Source of the DNA: Chlorella sorokiniana
Taxonomy: Eukaryota > Chlorophyta > Trebouxiophyceae > Chlorellales > Chlorellaceae
Reading direction: 5' to 3'
Assembly: GCA_025917655.1 (NCBI GenBank)
Contig: CP084611.1
Coordinates: forward strand, 310,001 to 374,000
DNA length: 64,000 nt
Shown: piece by piece, positions 39,963 to 62,005 of the stretch
How positions within the stretch are numbered: position 1 is the first letter of the stretch
Layout: each line of letters starts with the position of its first letter
Notes under the pieces: generated by a model
What the model was told of the DNA's origin: nothing
Seen by the model: the letters and a program-made list of their open reading frames with translations, nothing else
Database searches by the model: none
Made by a program: the position numbers and the translations under genes

Positions 39963-42900
39963 TCACTTGTAACTGCCCACACCGCAACTCGAACACACTT
40001 CAACCCATGGGGGCATGCCAAGATGAGCGGAAGCAGGAGGCGTCAGATCCGCTGGGTAGCTGCGCAGCCGGCGCCCGGCCCCAGCAAACGTGTTGGCCTG
40101 CTGCTGCTGCTGCACGCGCAGGCTCTGCTCCGCGATGCCCGTTCTAACTGGGCGCCGCTGCTGCGCCGCCGCCGCCCGCGCCGCGCGGTAATGCTGCCGT
40201 GCCAGCTCCGCGTCGAAGGGCAGCCCCGCCTGGGCGGACGCTCTGCGCACGCAATTGGGGCGTGGCAGCAGAGGAAGAATGAAGCAGGGGGCAGCCCCGG
40301 GTGCGCAAGCGAGGGTTGTTCGTTTGCAGGAGGCTGGCGGCGGCTGAAGGAAGCCAGGGGGCAGCGGCAGGCAGCAGGCAGTGCAGGAAGGCGGTACAGA
40401 CGAGCAGCAGCTGTACCTCTTGCAGTACTCCACGTACTCCTCCTCCCCCATGGCGGCCAGGTCGGGCGGCGCGGCGCCGCCGTCAACAGCCGCCCCCGCC
40501 TCGCCGCCGCCGCCGCTCGCGCTCTTCTCAGGCGGCGCTTCGATCGCCAGCGGGCGCCGCCGCCGTTCTCCTTGCCCTCAGCAGCCCCGCCGCCGTCCGC
40601 GCCGCCAGGCTTGTCGCCGCCGGGCTTGTCGCCGCTGCCGCCGTTCTGCAGCTCTTTGAGTTGGTTGAAGCGCGCCACGTACTCCTCATACGTCATGCGC
40701 AGCAGGTCGGGGCGGTCGTCTCGGGGGCGAATCGGCGGCGGGGGCCCGCCGGGGGCCCTCATAGCCCCTGCAGGCAGGCAGAGCGGCGCGGCGGGGTGGA
40801 TAGCGGGGAGCGGGGAGCGGCGGCGGGCGGGAGCAGGCCGGGTGGGGCTCAGACTGCAAGCGGCGGCGCCGGCACAGCGACGGCTCGCGCTGCGTCAGCT
40901 CAGCGCCGCCCCCGGCCAGTCAGCAAGCTGGGGCAGGCCTTGCAGGGAGGGCATGGCAGCAGGCAGAGCGCAGCGCCAGCCGGGCCCCAGCGGGCCCCCA
41001 GCGGGCCTCAGCGGTACCTCACCTGCCCCAGTGCTCGGGGGCGGAGGGCCACGGTCGTACCGCCCTCCTCGGTCAAAGGGGCGGTCAAAGTCCCGGGGCG
41101 GGGGCCGTCCCTGCGCGGAAGCAGAACACAAGCGTGTCGGCCGCCGTGCGCACAAGCACGGCTGCAGCCAGAGCCACGCGGCAGAGGGCCGCCAGCGAGC
41201 GGCTGGCAGTGCGGTGCGGCGAGCGCGGGAGCGCCGCGGGTGGCCCGGCAGGGGCGGCTGCGCGCCTGAAGGGCGGCGGCGGCCCATCCCTGCATGGGGC
41301 AGGGGTGCGGCGGCGGCGCACAGTCAAAGCAAACGGCCCGACGGAACCAGCAGCGGCCGGCGGGGGCTGGTCGGGCAGAGCGCTAGCAGGTGGCACCGCA
41401 TGCTGGGAACAGGTGCATGGGGCCACAAAGAGGCATCCACCTGAAGCGGGGGCCGTCGTAGCGCCCGTGGTACCGCTCCCGCTCCCACTCGTACCGCCCC
41501 CGTCCGCCTCCCGCTCCCGCTCCCGCCCCCGCCCAGCGCCGCCGCCAAAGCCGGGAGGCAGCCCGTCAGCCGTCGGAGATGGCTCTGACGCCTTGCCAGC
41601 CTCGGGCTTGACGGCGGCCTCGCCGCTGCCGCCAATGCCGCTGCCGCCGCCGGGAGGCGGGCCGCGGCGCCGGGCGGCCGCATGCCTGGCATCATTCCTA
41701 CGAGCGGAGCGGGACCAAGGGGGTGGCCGAGCAAGCCAGCAAACTGGCAACAGGGAGGCAGGCGGGGGCGGGCGGCGGTCACCAGCATGCGGCGGGCATC
41801 GGCGGCAGCATGCCGAGTGGTCGGGACCGCTGCTCAGCATTCAGGGACAGCATGGCCCCCTCACCCTGCAGGCTGCCCATCATCATGGCCGCTGCCATAG
41901 GGTTCATCATGCCTGCGCAACAGAAGGCGGCCGGCCGTATATGTGTGTGTATGCATGTGTGTGTGTGCTCAGAACAGAGCACAGGCCAAAGAGAGCTGCG
42001 AGGCGCCGCGGCGGGGAGAGGGGAGCCTGTGAGGCGGGCGCCTCCTGGAAAGAAGCAGCGGCGCCGCAACCGCAGCGCCGAGTGGCATGGTGGCCCCAGG
42101 AAGGGAGCGGCAGAGCGGGCGAGGAGAGGCGGGGGGGGCCTCTGGGTGGGGGGGGGAGGGAGCGCACCCGCCATCATGGGGTTCATCATCGAATTCATCA
42201 TGTTCATGGCCATCAGCGGGTTCATGCCCTGCACAGCGCGCTCAGCGTGCACAGCAGCGGGGCAGGGTGTCAGAAAGGCGGCGGCGCAGCCGGAGGGGGC
42301 TGAGGCTGCCGGCCGCAGCAGCGAAAGGCAGGCCGAGCTGCATTCCTTGCGCAGGGCGGCGCGGGGCTCATGGCTGCTGCTGCTGCGGCAGCTTCCGAGA
42401 AGCCGCATCGCACCATGAGCATCGACGGATCCGCCATGCCCATCAGGCCCTGCCCCACCAGCGCAGGTGGCCCCCAGGGTGCCCCCGCCCGGCGGCCGTG
42501 CGCCGCCGCCGCCGCCGTCGCCGATGCCGCCGTCGTTGCGGGGTGAGGGCTTGGGGCGGTGGGTGGGTGGGGGCGCACGTTCCAGCAGGGACAGCAGCTC
42601 CTCTGCCACGCTGGCATCTATTTCTGCGGCACATGGCAGTACGGCAGTACCGACCAGGTCAAGAAAAGCGGGTTGGGGGCACAACAGCTGCATGTGGCAA
42701 TGGCACGCTGTGCTGAGGCTGCCTGGTGGCCGCGCGGATCTCTCCCCTCCCCTTCCCCAGCAACAGCGTGGCACCCACCTGTGCCATCCTTGCCCGCCCG
42801 CACCGGCTGCGGCGGGTCGCTCAGCGGGTTGCTGCAGAGCAGAAAGAGGGCACAGAGCAGCTTGCTTGACGTGGTTTACATGCGTCAAGGGGGCAGACTG

Positions 42901-43716
42901 ACAGCTGCTGCCCCTTCAGCCCTCGAACACAGAGCTCGGACCGCCAGATATCAAAGTTCAAAGAAGGAACCGGATGCCGCAGGCAAGGGGTGGAACATGA
43001 ATCGAACTACACATCACTCACACAAGGTGCTCGGCCTCCGCATACGGCAGGTCGGCGCGGCGGATCCACTCGATGCGGCAGGCGGGCAGGGAGCCGGCCA
43101 CCGACAGCTGGCGGGCCTGCAGGGGAGTAGCAGGACGCGGGTTCCCTTGCTCAGGGAGACCGGCTGTAGAGTTGGCGGGTTCTGTGCGCCTAAATCCAAC
43201 CGGTGTGGTCTCTGGCTGCGGCCAGAGCGCTTGCAGCAATGGTAGCGCGCTGGTGACGTGTTGGAAAGGCGGCTGCAGCGGGCACTAGGAGTAAATAGCG
43301 GGCCCACCGTGGCCTGGTCGGCTTGGCACAGCATGCGGGCGGCTCCCTGGAAGCTGCCGGATAGAGAGATGGTGAAGATGAGGGTGACCGGCTCGCCTGC
43401 GGCGGGACAGTACCCGCCAGAAATGCAGGGAGCAAGGCTCAGCAACGCATTCACACGCGGCGCCGACCACCGGTGATGCAGCGGCAGTCGACAATCGGCG
43501 CGAGCAGTCGCAGGGGTGCTGCGTGGCAGTTCTCAGCAGCTGGCTGAGGGATCCAGCAGCGAGCCCAGCTGGTGTTTCCTGTGAAGCCGCCGCACCTGTA
43601 GCAAACGCCTCGTTCAGCCGCTCCACAGCCCCGTAGCCCACCGGCCACACGCAGGCGGCGGCGGCGCGCTCAAACAGCCGCTGGTCGGCCACTCGCATCA
43701 GAAAGTAGCGGGGCAT
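39963..43716 (-). CDS. YTH-domain RNA-binding protein (m6A reader type)
   Basis: YTH domains bind N6-methyladenosine in RNA (family knowledge). The ATG at 43716 opens straight into the domain: MPRYFLMRVADQRLFERAAA, VWPVGYGAVERLNEAFAT, then TLIFTISLSGSFQGAARML, CRIEWIRRADLPYAEAEHLV and NPLSDPPQPVRAGKDGTEID. This order matches the plant CPSF30-YTH and YTHDC1 type. Exons: 43596-43716, 43308-43396, 43022-43116, 42779-42831, then from 42623 leftward; the last two are 40417-40767 and 39963-40242. The C-terminal half is Met-rich (MNPLMAMNMMNSMMNPMM), Arg/Glu/Gly-rich (YEWERERYHGRYDGPRFR) and ends with helices (MTYEEYVARFNQLKEL, EEEYVEYCKR, FDAELARQHYRAARAAAAQQ). The first cage Trp is present; the second was not found. 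No zinc fingers precede the domain. Middle exon joins are uncertain. Confidence 0.8.
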
Positions 43717-43816
43717 GCTGGGCTTGCTGCGTGGCTGCTGCGATCAAACACGGTGCGCGGCGGTCAGCAGCAGTCGACGCTCGGTCGACTGCCGAGCTTT
43801 CTTCCCGTCTGCCAGC

Positions 43817-44363
43817 TCAGCCCCAGGCCGGCGTGAGCGCGTAGTTGACCACCAGGCGTCCGTCCACGCCAAACGCGTCGTGCAGCACCGAGATGCGCTC
43901 TTCAGGGAGGGAGCAAACGCCTCCCTGAGGTACACAAACTGCGAGGGCGGCGGGAGATAGCCAGCGTGGTGATCACCTGAGCAGGGTCGGCACTGCGCAA
44001 GGCAGCTGCAGAGGGCAAGTGCGGCTGGCACTGGAGGGGGCCGCGGCAAAGGAGCGGATGCAGCACGCGGAAGCGCCACAGGCAGGGCGGCGCACCACTT
44101 GGTCCCTGCCCAGCTTCTTGCGCAGGAAATCAACCAGCTTAGCGAAGCGTTCCTGGCCGTCGATCTGCAGGAGGACAGGAGCTGCACTGGACTACGAACG
44201 AGCAGCGCAGCAACCTGCCGCTGGCAGCGGCGGCACTCTAGACGGGGCGGGTCACCCAGAGGCCGGCTACCTTGACTTTGTTCTGTTTCAAAATGGGAGC
44301 GTCCCCCGTCTGCTTGAAGAGAATAATCACTTTCGTGTCTGTCGGCGCTGCTTGCTCGGCCAT
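43817..44363 (-). CDS. ATG12: ATG12, ubiquitin-like autophagy protein
   Basis: Ubiquitin-fold modifier that is conjugated through its C-terminal glycine to ATG5 and promotes ATG8 lipidation in autophagy (family knowledge). Exons 44271-44363, 44099-44164 and 43817-43938, GT-AG introns. Exon 1: MAEQAAPTDTKVIILFKQTG and APILKQNKVK. Exon 2: IDGQERFAKLVDFLRKKLGR. Exon 3: FVYLREAFAPSP, then LHDAFGVDGRLVVNYALTP and the terminal AWG directly followed by TGA. Exon 3 is 122 nt where 123 are needed; the GGG at 43905-43907 (CCC on the coding strand) seems one base short. Corrected length is 93 residues, the usual plant size. The next gene on the same strand starts only 100 bp downstream. Confidence 0.95.
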
Positions 44364-44782
44364 CAGTGCACGCCAAGCTCACAGGCGCTGCGTGGCCATC
44401 TCAACGATTTGTGATTGCGATGCAGTGCAATGTGGGCCCCGAAAGGAGCCCTTTTGCTCAACAGGCAGCACTTGTACTTGCGGCGTACTGTTACGTGTGT
44501 GCGCTTGGTGGATTGGCATCATGTCCAACTAATAGGGCGTTCTGTGCTATCACATTGTGGTCTGCGGGGCGCTGGAGGTTGTGTGCTGCTGGGCAGTGAT
44601 CGCAACAAGCCCTTTGATCACAATTACGGCTTCGGACGACTAAAAATACTTTTGTACTGCCTCGCTTTCTGTCGAACACGAGGAAGCGGCTGCACCTGAC
44701 CTTCCTTTTCCGACGGCGAGCCCATCACCGGCCAGCGGCGCACAGGGCGCCTGGCGGCTGGGTGGGCTGCGAAGTAGCGGAT
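44364..44782. promoter_or_regulatory. Divergent spacer, ATG12 / DHX16-type helicase
   Basis: 419 bp between the ATG of ATG12 (minus) and the ATG of the helicase gene (plus). It is the lowest-GC patch nearby, with AT-rich words around 44636-44660. A shared promoter is inferred from layout only. Confidence 0.5.
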
Positions 44783-55358
<10,576 letters not shown>

Positions 55359-55998
55359 GGCAGTTGAAAGACATCGAGGCTGAGGCAGTTGGACGAAATT
55401 GGCGTCGGCAAGCAGGAGGGACACATGCCTTGCAAGGATTGAGTGAGAAACGAATATTAAGTGATGATCAGGACTGATGCAATGAGGATCTGAACCAAGG
55501 AGTAGGGCAGACATTGAAAAGAATGGCCTGGCTGGAACCAGTTGCGTGCAGGCTGGGACGCGTTAATAAAAAAACTGGAGAGCAGGTGCACTACAGAATG
55601 GGGAGGGTGTGGGGTGATGCCGGGAGGAGGGAGGGCAGAATCAGGAGGGCAAGTTTGTTGGGATGCGTGGTTTTGGGCTGGGCATCTGCTGCTGCTGCCT
55701 TGAAATGAAGAGTGCGGTGAAAGAAGCTAACTCAGAATCAGAACCATGCCAGCGACGTGCGGCAGCCCGCCTGGCCGGCCGTGCGCAGCTGAGCAGCAGT
55801 GAGCTTGGGCGTCGCCGCAGGGGGCGACGGCAGCCGGCGGGGCGGGGGCTACGGCCAGACGCACTGCAGGGCATGCTGGCATGATCCGCAGCTCATGGCT
55901 GCAGCAGGGGGAGGCAGGCTGGCAGTGGGTAGTTGCCTGAAAAGCTTGGGTGCAGGCCGGCTGCACTGACCGCATTGGGCCCAGCTGCGGGACATCTT
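55359..55998. other. Convergent spacer, helicase / member E
   Basis: 3' flank of the helicase gene. It holds an imperfect direct repeat (gaggcagttg at about 55357 and 55380) and an AATAAA-like word near 55564-55572. No coding exon is supported. Confidence 0.4.
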
Positions 55999-56566
55999 TC
56001 AGGCACTACACTGCGGCCTCTCTAGCAAACAGTCCCTGCGATCAGCTTGCCTGGGGGAGGCAGAGCTTCGAACATCAGTTGGGCCGGGTGGGCAGCCGAC
56101 AGGCCTGCGGCAGCAGCTCTGGTTGAGAGGGCTGGCAACACGGCGGAGCAGGTGGATGAGGGGGCTGGGCTTGCCAGCCGCGGCAGCAGGCTGCAACGGC
56201 GGTGCAGGCGCCGCCGTCACATCGCAGCCCAGCTGGCGTGCCAGCCGCTGCCAGCCCGCCAGCCAGGCCAGCACGTCGTCCGCGCAGGGCGGGGGTCGCT
56301 CAGCGCGCGTGCGGTTCACCCGCCGCCGCTTGGGGAGCTGCCGGTGCGGCCGCCGGACATTCGAGAAGGGGGAGGCTGGAAAGCTGTCCCGTGGCAGCAA
56401 CAGGCCCCTTGCGGTGCTGCTGCTCGCTTCCGAGCCTGTCGGCGTGGTGGCTTGGTGTTGCAGCGGCGGCGGGGAGCCTGGGGGCCGGCAAGGGTTGGAG
56501 GCGGTACGCGCCCCTCCGCCTCCCACAGCACCGGCTCCCTCGCAACCAGGCCCAGCGACGTGCAGC
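55999..56566 (-). CDS. WLAGW-family protein, member E (partial or degenerate)
   Basis: One exon is readable, from an acceptor before 56566 to the TGA at 55999. It contains KRRRVNRTRAERPPPCADDV and the tryptophan helix DDVLAWLAGWQRLARQLGCD, followed by a Pro/Ala-rich tail. The DGAST-SLP motif and the terminal LxAxLAxL helix of members A-D were not found downstream. No ATG opens this exon, so a first exon must lie further right, perhaps between 56600 and 56950, where short Arg-rich frames exist. It may be a truncated copy, or its end may be hidden by frame errors. Confidence 0.4.
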
Positions 56567-56949
56567 CTGCACACGGTGCATGGAGGGTTTCAGGAGGATT
56601 GGAGGAAGAACAGCATGCTGGCATGAGGCCACGCCGATGGGCAGCAGGTGGACATGAAGCGGCTTGCCACGCTCAAAAGGGCTGGGTGCCGTGTCCCGGC
56701 GCCGGCAGCCAAAGGCGCTTCCCCTGCCCACCGTCCGCGCTCCTTGGGCGCTTCGATGCTGATTCAGGCGGCTCCAGCCAAGCGGCGGGCGCCAAAAGAA
56801 GGACCTCCGAGAGGCTGGGGGCCCAAGCTCTCCGCGACTGGGAGGCGGCGGAGCCCAGGCCTGCTGCATGATGCTTGAAATGCAGGGGGAGACGTGTGCA
56901 ACTCTCGATAAAATGTGCAGTGATTACTGGGTCTCGGATGGGACACGAG

Positions 56950-58457
56950 AACCTGGACCCACCCAGCGCTGTGGGTTCCCTGCCGCTACGGGGCGGCGGC
57001 CCCCTGGTAAAGGATCGCCCCGTATCCGGTGCGCCGCACGCATCTGGGAGGCCTAGACAAGGATTTTGACGGTTATTTTCGGCTGCTGAGTTCCCGGGGT
57101 GGCTCCCTTTCCTGGTATGGGCGGCGCCCTGCCGTTGCGCCCCCTCCCGCGCTGACAGTGGCCAAGATTCCTGTCTGCCCCTGGTTGATTTGCTGCCGTG
57201 CCCAAGGTTTTGGCAGGCTTGCTCAAATCAGAGGCTTTGGGTGGGCGTTGTGATGGACTTGACAGCGCTGCAGGGGGCTGGCCGCTCCGCGGGCAGGCGC
57301 TCCGCCGCCACAACTAGTGCAGCAGCATGCATGGGCACATATGTTGCCCTCCAAAGGGACACAACACGCTGCCGCCGCTTGAAGTACAGCAATCCAGTAA
57401 AGCCTTTCAATCTGCTGGCAGATATTTTGTCTGGCCCACCGTGTTGCCACGAAATTATGAGACTGCGGATGTGGCTAAGGGGGCGCCAAAGAGGCACCGA
57501 CCAACTGGCACGCACCCTGCGGCATGCCGCACATGAGCGGGGTAGCATCAGCTGCCAGCCGTCGTTCTGTGGCCAGCCCTGCACCTAACAGGTCGTCGTT
57601 TTCCAACTGTGCCACTACAAACGGATCTCTGACTGTGCAAAAGGATGCAAGGCCCTGCCGTGTGATGAAGGCTGGCACGGAGGGGCAGCGGTGAGCGCCG
57701 CTGCAGGCCTGCGTGGTTGTGGCAGCCAGCGCAGTGCAGCAAAGGGGTCTAGGGGCGGAGAGGACGGTGAACTGTTACATAAAGAATTGTACTGTGCAGG
57801 ATGCAAGCGAATCGGACTGCTGCACAGGTCAATTCGTGTGTGTGTGGCAACAGGCAGCGCCACGCGACAGCAGAAGGCTGCCAGTAAAGATGGCTTGGCG
57901 TGCCGTGGCGACAGCCGCTGCCGATGTTTCGATGCGGCAGGACAGTTCTCATCATACTTCAAAACGCGTCAGCGGTACAGCGGTCAGGGGGAGCAGGCGC
58001 AGAGCCACAGTTCATGTGAGGTGGGGCCGCAGTTGCGGCGGCAAAGGGGGCAGGAGCTCATGCGTTGGTCAGTGGCTCATCAAGCTTGGGGGTTCTTGAA
58101 TGGAGGGTAATGGCAGGAGGGTACGCAGGGACAGGGGGTATTCTAAAATCGACCATCATCAAAATTAATTGGAGGGAAGCTGAGGAAGGCGAGATTGGAG
58201 CAGAGATTGGGGAAGGGGAGTTGCAGTGCTCTGGCAAGCTGCATTGATACCGGCAGGGGCAGACGATCAAGCTTATTACTGAGACGTTGAGGCAGGAGAG
58301 AGGGCAGGAAAAGAAGCAATGAACTGTGCAACGTAGGCTGTCGCATGCCCCCAACCAGGGTGGCGGGGCAGGCGGGGCCGGCAGAAGACGGCAGCTAGAT
58401 TCTTGGCTTTCTTGGCTGTGAGTGGGCAGGGAATTCCTTGCCCAATCGCTGCTGGGG
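56950..58457. other. Spacer between members E and D
   Basis: About 1.5 kb with mixed composition and no exon I can support on either strand. It should contain the 5' region of member E and the 3' region of member D. Confidence 0.35.
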
Positions 58458-59528
58458 TCAGAAGCAGACCAGCGCGAACGGGGAGGGCAGCGGCGGGCAT
58501 TCGTCCAGCAGCGCCGCCAGCGTTGCATCGAGCTCCGCGGCGTCTTCGGAGGCCGCCTTGACCGTGGATGCGGGCAGGGCGGGGCCCGCCTCTCGCGGCC
58601 GAGCACACACAGCGCGACCCCGGCATGGCGGCAGGGCTCCCGCATTCTGGCAGCACGCAGAGGGGGCAGCATCCGGGCGGCTGCTCCTGGGAAGAAGGAG
58701 AGGCGCCGGGCTGCGTCGCCGCCAAAGGGGTTCCGCGGCTGCAGCGAGGGCGCCGGGGCTCCCAGGGCATCACCTGAGAGAGCCTGCAAGAGGATTGTTG
58801 GGATAGAAGACACCAGTGCATGGTTTCAGCACGCCAGAAGGGGAGACGGCAAGCGTTGGAAGCAGGGCAGAGGGGGCAGCGGGAGGGGCCACCAGCCCCG
58901 TGGGGGAGCTTGCCAGCCGCGCCTGACCTGCCCCTGTGTCGCCGCTCTGCCGCAGCATCCACGAATGGCATCGGCTCTGACAGGGCTGGGCTGAGCCGTG
59001 GCCGGCATCGCTGTCGCGGGCGCTCCGGGCTGCTGTGCGTGGCGGAGTCGGCGCAGGCGCCTCGCTCCCGCTTCCGCAGTGCCGGGGCTCCAGAGCGACA
59101 GCGCTGCTGTAGCTCTCCATGTAAAAGGGGCTGACTGCGGTGGCGGCTGGCAGTGCGGCCAGCCGCGCCCAGCCCGCAAGCCAGGACAGGGCAGGGGAGC
59201 CGGCGGCGGCGGGCTCTGCCTGGGGTGGGGGCCGCTCTGGTGTGACCGCAGCGGCAGGGCCGGGATGCGCCGCGCTGTCACCCTGCTCTGCCCCAGCGTG
59301 TGTTCTGCCGAGGGGAGGCAGCTCGACAGCTGGGCTGAAAGATTGAAAGGGGACTGTTCGCTGATTTGGGAGCCCAGGGACTGCTGGGAGGGAAATTCTG
59401 TGGTCAGGCCTGCAAGGGTGGTGCCCGCGTGCCGCCATGTCATCGCTGCAGATGGCGCCGTCTCGGGTGCAGTCCGCCAGCCTTCCAGCCGCGCATCTGC
59501 AGCGTATGGCGCAACTTGCGGGCTGCAT
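58458..59528 (-). CDS. WLAGW-family protein, member D (unrecognised family)
   Basis: ATG 59528 opens a frame that contains the tryptophan helix AGSPALSWLAGWARLAALPA near 59150-59210, preceded by a Pro-rich stretch. A donor is likely near 58930. The last exon begins after the acceptor at 58774 and reads GDALGAPAPSLQPRNPFGGD and AARRLSFFPGAAARMLPPL. In a third frame it then reads VKAASEDAAELDATLAALLD followed by ECPPLPSPFALVCF and TGA at 58458. The terminal helix ELDATLAALL matches members A-C. Frame changes inside the last exon are required. No known domain was recognised. Confidence 0.6.
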
Positions 59529-60768
59529 AAGTATGGTTGGCGTGATGGTTGCTGCCAGTGAAAGCTGGCCAGCGCAGGTGTAAGCCCTTAGTCACGACGC
59601 GAGCGGTCGTGACGGGAGTGCCGCCGCCCGCGATACCCCCCTTCCGCCAGCCCTTGCCTGCTTCGCCGGCGAGCGTGCCGCTTCCCACCACGACCCAGCA
59701 GCTCTCGACACAGTCGCCAGCAGCAGCAGCAGCGCTAGCTTGCAACGAGCGTCCGGTTGCGGAGGGCCCCAGACAGATGTGCCGCATAGCGCGCTCCCAG
59801 CCGGTAAGAATGGAAGTTTCTTGCAGCTGCGAACTAAAAGAGCCCGAGACGGGGGCTTCAACCCGGGGAAAGAGGTGTGTCCGGTGGCGGACCCTTCCCT
59901 CATGCATGCGTCACGGGCACCATCACCACTGCCCCCATGCACGGCGGACCACGGGATTGATTTATCAGCTGAAACGGCACTGTGCTCCGCATTACAGGGT
60001 TTGCAGGCTTAAAAGGCAGTTTGCACGCCGTGGGGGAGGCAATGAAGCGGCACATGCAACGCAGATGGAAGGCGGCGGTCAAGACCGCTGAGTCAGCAGC
60101 AGCAACGTTGCTGCCTGGTGGGGTGGAAAAGGGGCGGCCTGCGTGTTTGGAACAAGTCGGCTGCAGAGTTGGGACTGCAGCCGGGCCAGTGTATAGCATA
60201 ACAGATAAAGGGGCGAATGAACTCTCGGCGGGGCATAGGGGCCCGTCGTTCACGGCTGCTGCTCAAGAGGCGTTCAGAGGAGGCCAGTTGCGGGCAGTAT
60301 CAAGTGCCAAGCTCGTGCTAGACAATGAAAGAGTAAGGCAGTGGTCAAAGGGAGTGGCTGCGCAAGGTATGCATGCAGTTGCGCAGCGTAGCGATCAAAG
60401 GTGGGGCGCAAAACTGTGGCCGGCAGAAGGACAGAACAGTGGCCGCACTGCTGCCATACATGGGTGGCGTGACCTCCCTCCTTCGGAAGGAGGATTCACG
60501 CAAATTCAATCAGGTTTGCAGACGTTCTAAGGGAGAAGGGGCGTTTATTCTGGCAGGTGAAGGGCGAATTATTTTCGGGCGGGCAAGCTGAAGCGACAGA
60601 AAGAGCGGAAGACAGCTTGGCGTGCAGCACAATGGCGCTACCTGCTGTGGAAAGCTGAAAGAGCGAGAGCGCAAAGGTGCAGTTCAGGAAGATGTATTCA
60701 CACGACCAGAAAAGCATGGGCGGTGTGTGCAAGCCGCCGAGCGGCCTCAGCGCGCCCGGGCAGGGCCT
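59529..60768. other. Spacer between members D and F
   Basis: About 1.2 kb. Frames open on both strands around 59550-60090 show no conserved block. It should hold the promoter of member D and the 3' region of member F. Nothing else was recognised. Confidence 0.35.
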
Positions 60769-62005
60769 TCACAGCATGGCCAAGCTGCCGCCATCCAGCA
60801 GTGGCAGGCCCCAGTCCTCGTCGACGTCCTCCCCAGCCTCCTCTCCCGCCGTGGCTGCAAAGCTCGATTCGAGCGACAGAGGCTGGGGGTGCTCCAGTCC
60901 AGGTCAGCGCTGCTGGAGGGCCAGCTGCCGGGTTCTGCATCGCCCGACAGGGCGGCGAGGACGCCGTCTGCCTCCCAGGCCAGCTCCAGGGACAGAACAG
61001 CCTGCGGTGCCCCTGCTGCCGCCGCTTGCCCCACCGGCGCAGGCTGGAAGCTGCCGGCGGGCGGCCAGGCGGCGCCCCAGCCGAGAGCGGCGGTGCGGGC
61101 GGCGAGGGCGGCGGGGAAGGGGGCTTGCATTGGCGCTGTGGGCAGGGGTACAGAGCCCAGGCCGAGGCTCCAGCTCCCGTTTGGGGACACCAGGTCACCA
61201 AGGTCCTGGCTGTTTTGGCGGGCGGGCCTGTGCTCCAGGCACATGCGGCGGTTGCGGGCAGCTGCCTCTTCCGTGTACACCTCCCTGCAGCCGGTTGCAA
61301 TGGATCGGAGCAATGCATCAGCCTAGAGCAGCACTCCAGCAGGTGCTGCGACAGATGCGGCGGCTGGGGGCGTTGGGCGGGCAGCAGGTAGCAGGGGCCT
61401 CACCCTGTGGGGCCGCGCTTGCGTGGGTGGTGGGTGGCACGTGCCACCTGAATGCTTCCTGCCAAAGCACCGCCCCTGGCCCATGCGAAGTAGGCTTTGT
61501 CTTTTGCCAGGGCGCCCCAGGCCGCCAGCCAACACTCCAGCCCGTTGCCTGCCGGGGCGGCCCGGCAGGAGGCCTCGGACGGCGAGAAAGGCGGCGGCGC
61601 TGCTCGCACATGCTGCTGCGGCGTCAGCGGCGGAGGCGTTGGCAGCCGCGACGGCAGAGGTGCAGAGCAAGCTGCATCGCCGGTCTCCATGAAGTTCAGT
61701 AGGGAGGAGGGCTTGGGCACTTGCACTGTAAGCACAGCGGCAGACTTTGGGCCTGCAGGAGTCTGCGTGCCCGCTGCGTCAGAGCCACGGAGGGCCGCAG
61801 GCTGGGTGCGGCGGCAGGCGGCGTGGGTGGGCTTTGAGGGACCCCGGTTTGTTTCACCGTCTGCAGTGAAGCCCATCGCGGGGCAAGGGGCAGAGTAGGC
61901 GGGCTTGAGGGAAACCGAGGACGGGGACCTCAGCCAAACTGCTGCTCCACACTCACCCGTCTGATTTGGCTCTTGAAAACTGCCATAATAGTCAGAAGCT
62001 TTCAT
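60769..62005 (-). CDS. Possible divergent WLAGW-family protein, member F
   Basis: ATG 62005 opens MKASDYYGSFQEPNQTGE and continues to a tryptophan helix GNGLECWLAAWGALAKDKAY near 61490-61550, similar in spacing to the WLAGW helix. A second exon starts after an acceptor near 61290 and reads REVYTEEAAARNRRMCLEHR and LVSPNGSWSLGLGSVPL. It ends in a strongly acidic tail (EEAGEDVDEDWGLPLLDGG) before the TGA at 60769. The G run at 60885-60889 seems one base short between DLDWSTP and the acidic tail. The LxAxLAxL helix is absent, so membership in the family is tentative. The acidic tail with Trp and Leu resembles a transcriptional activation region, which is only a suggestion. Confidence 0.5.

Noticed and set aside
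39684-41444. 586-codon open frame on the plus strand
   Set aside because: It is antisense to the YTH gene. The minus strand has splice sites and helices that fit one gene; the plus frame has only Arg/Ala/Gly-rich sequence.
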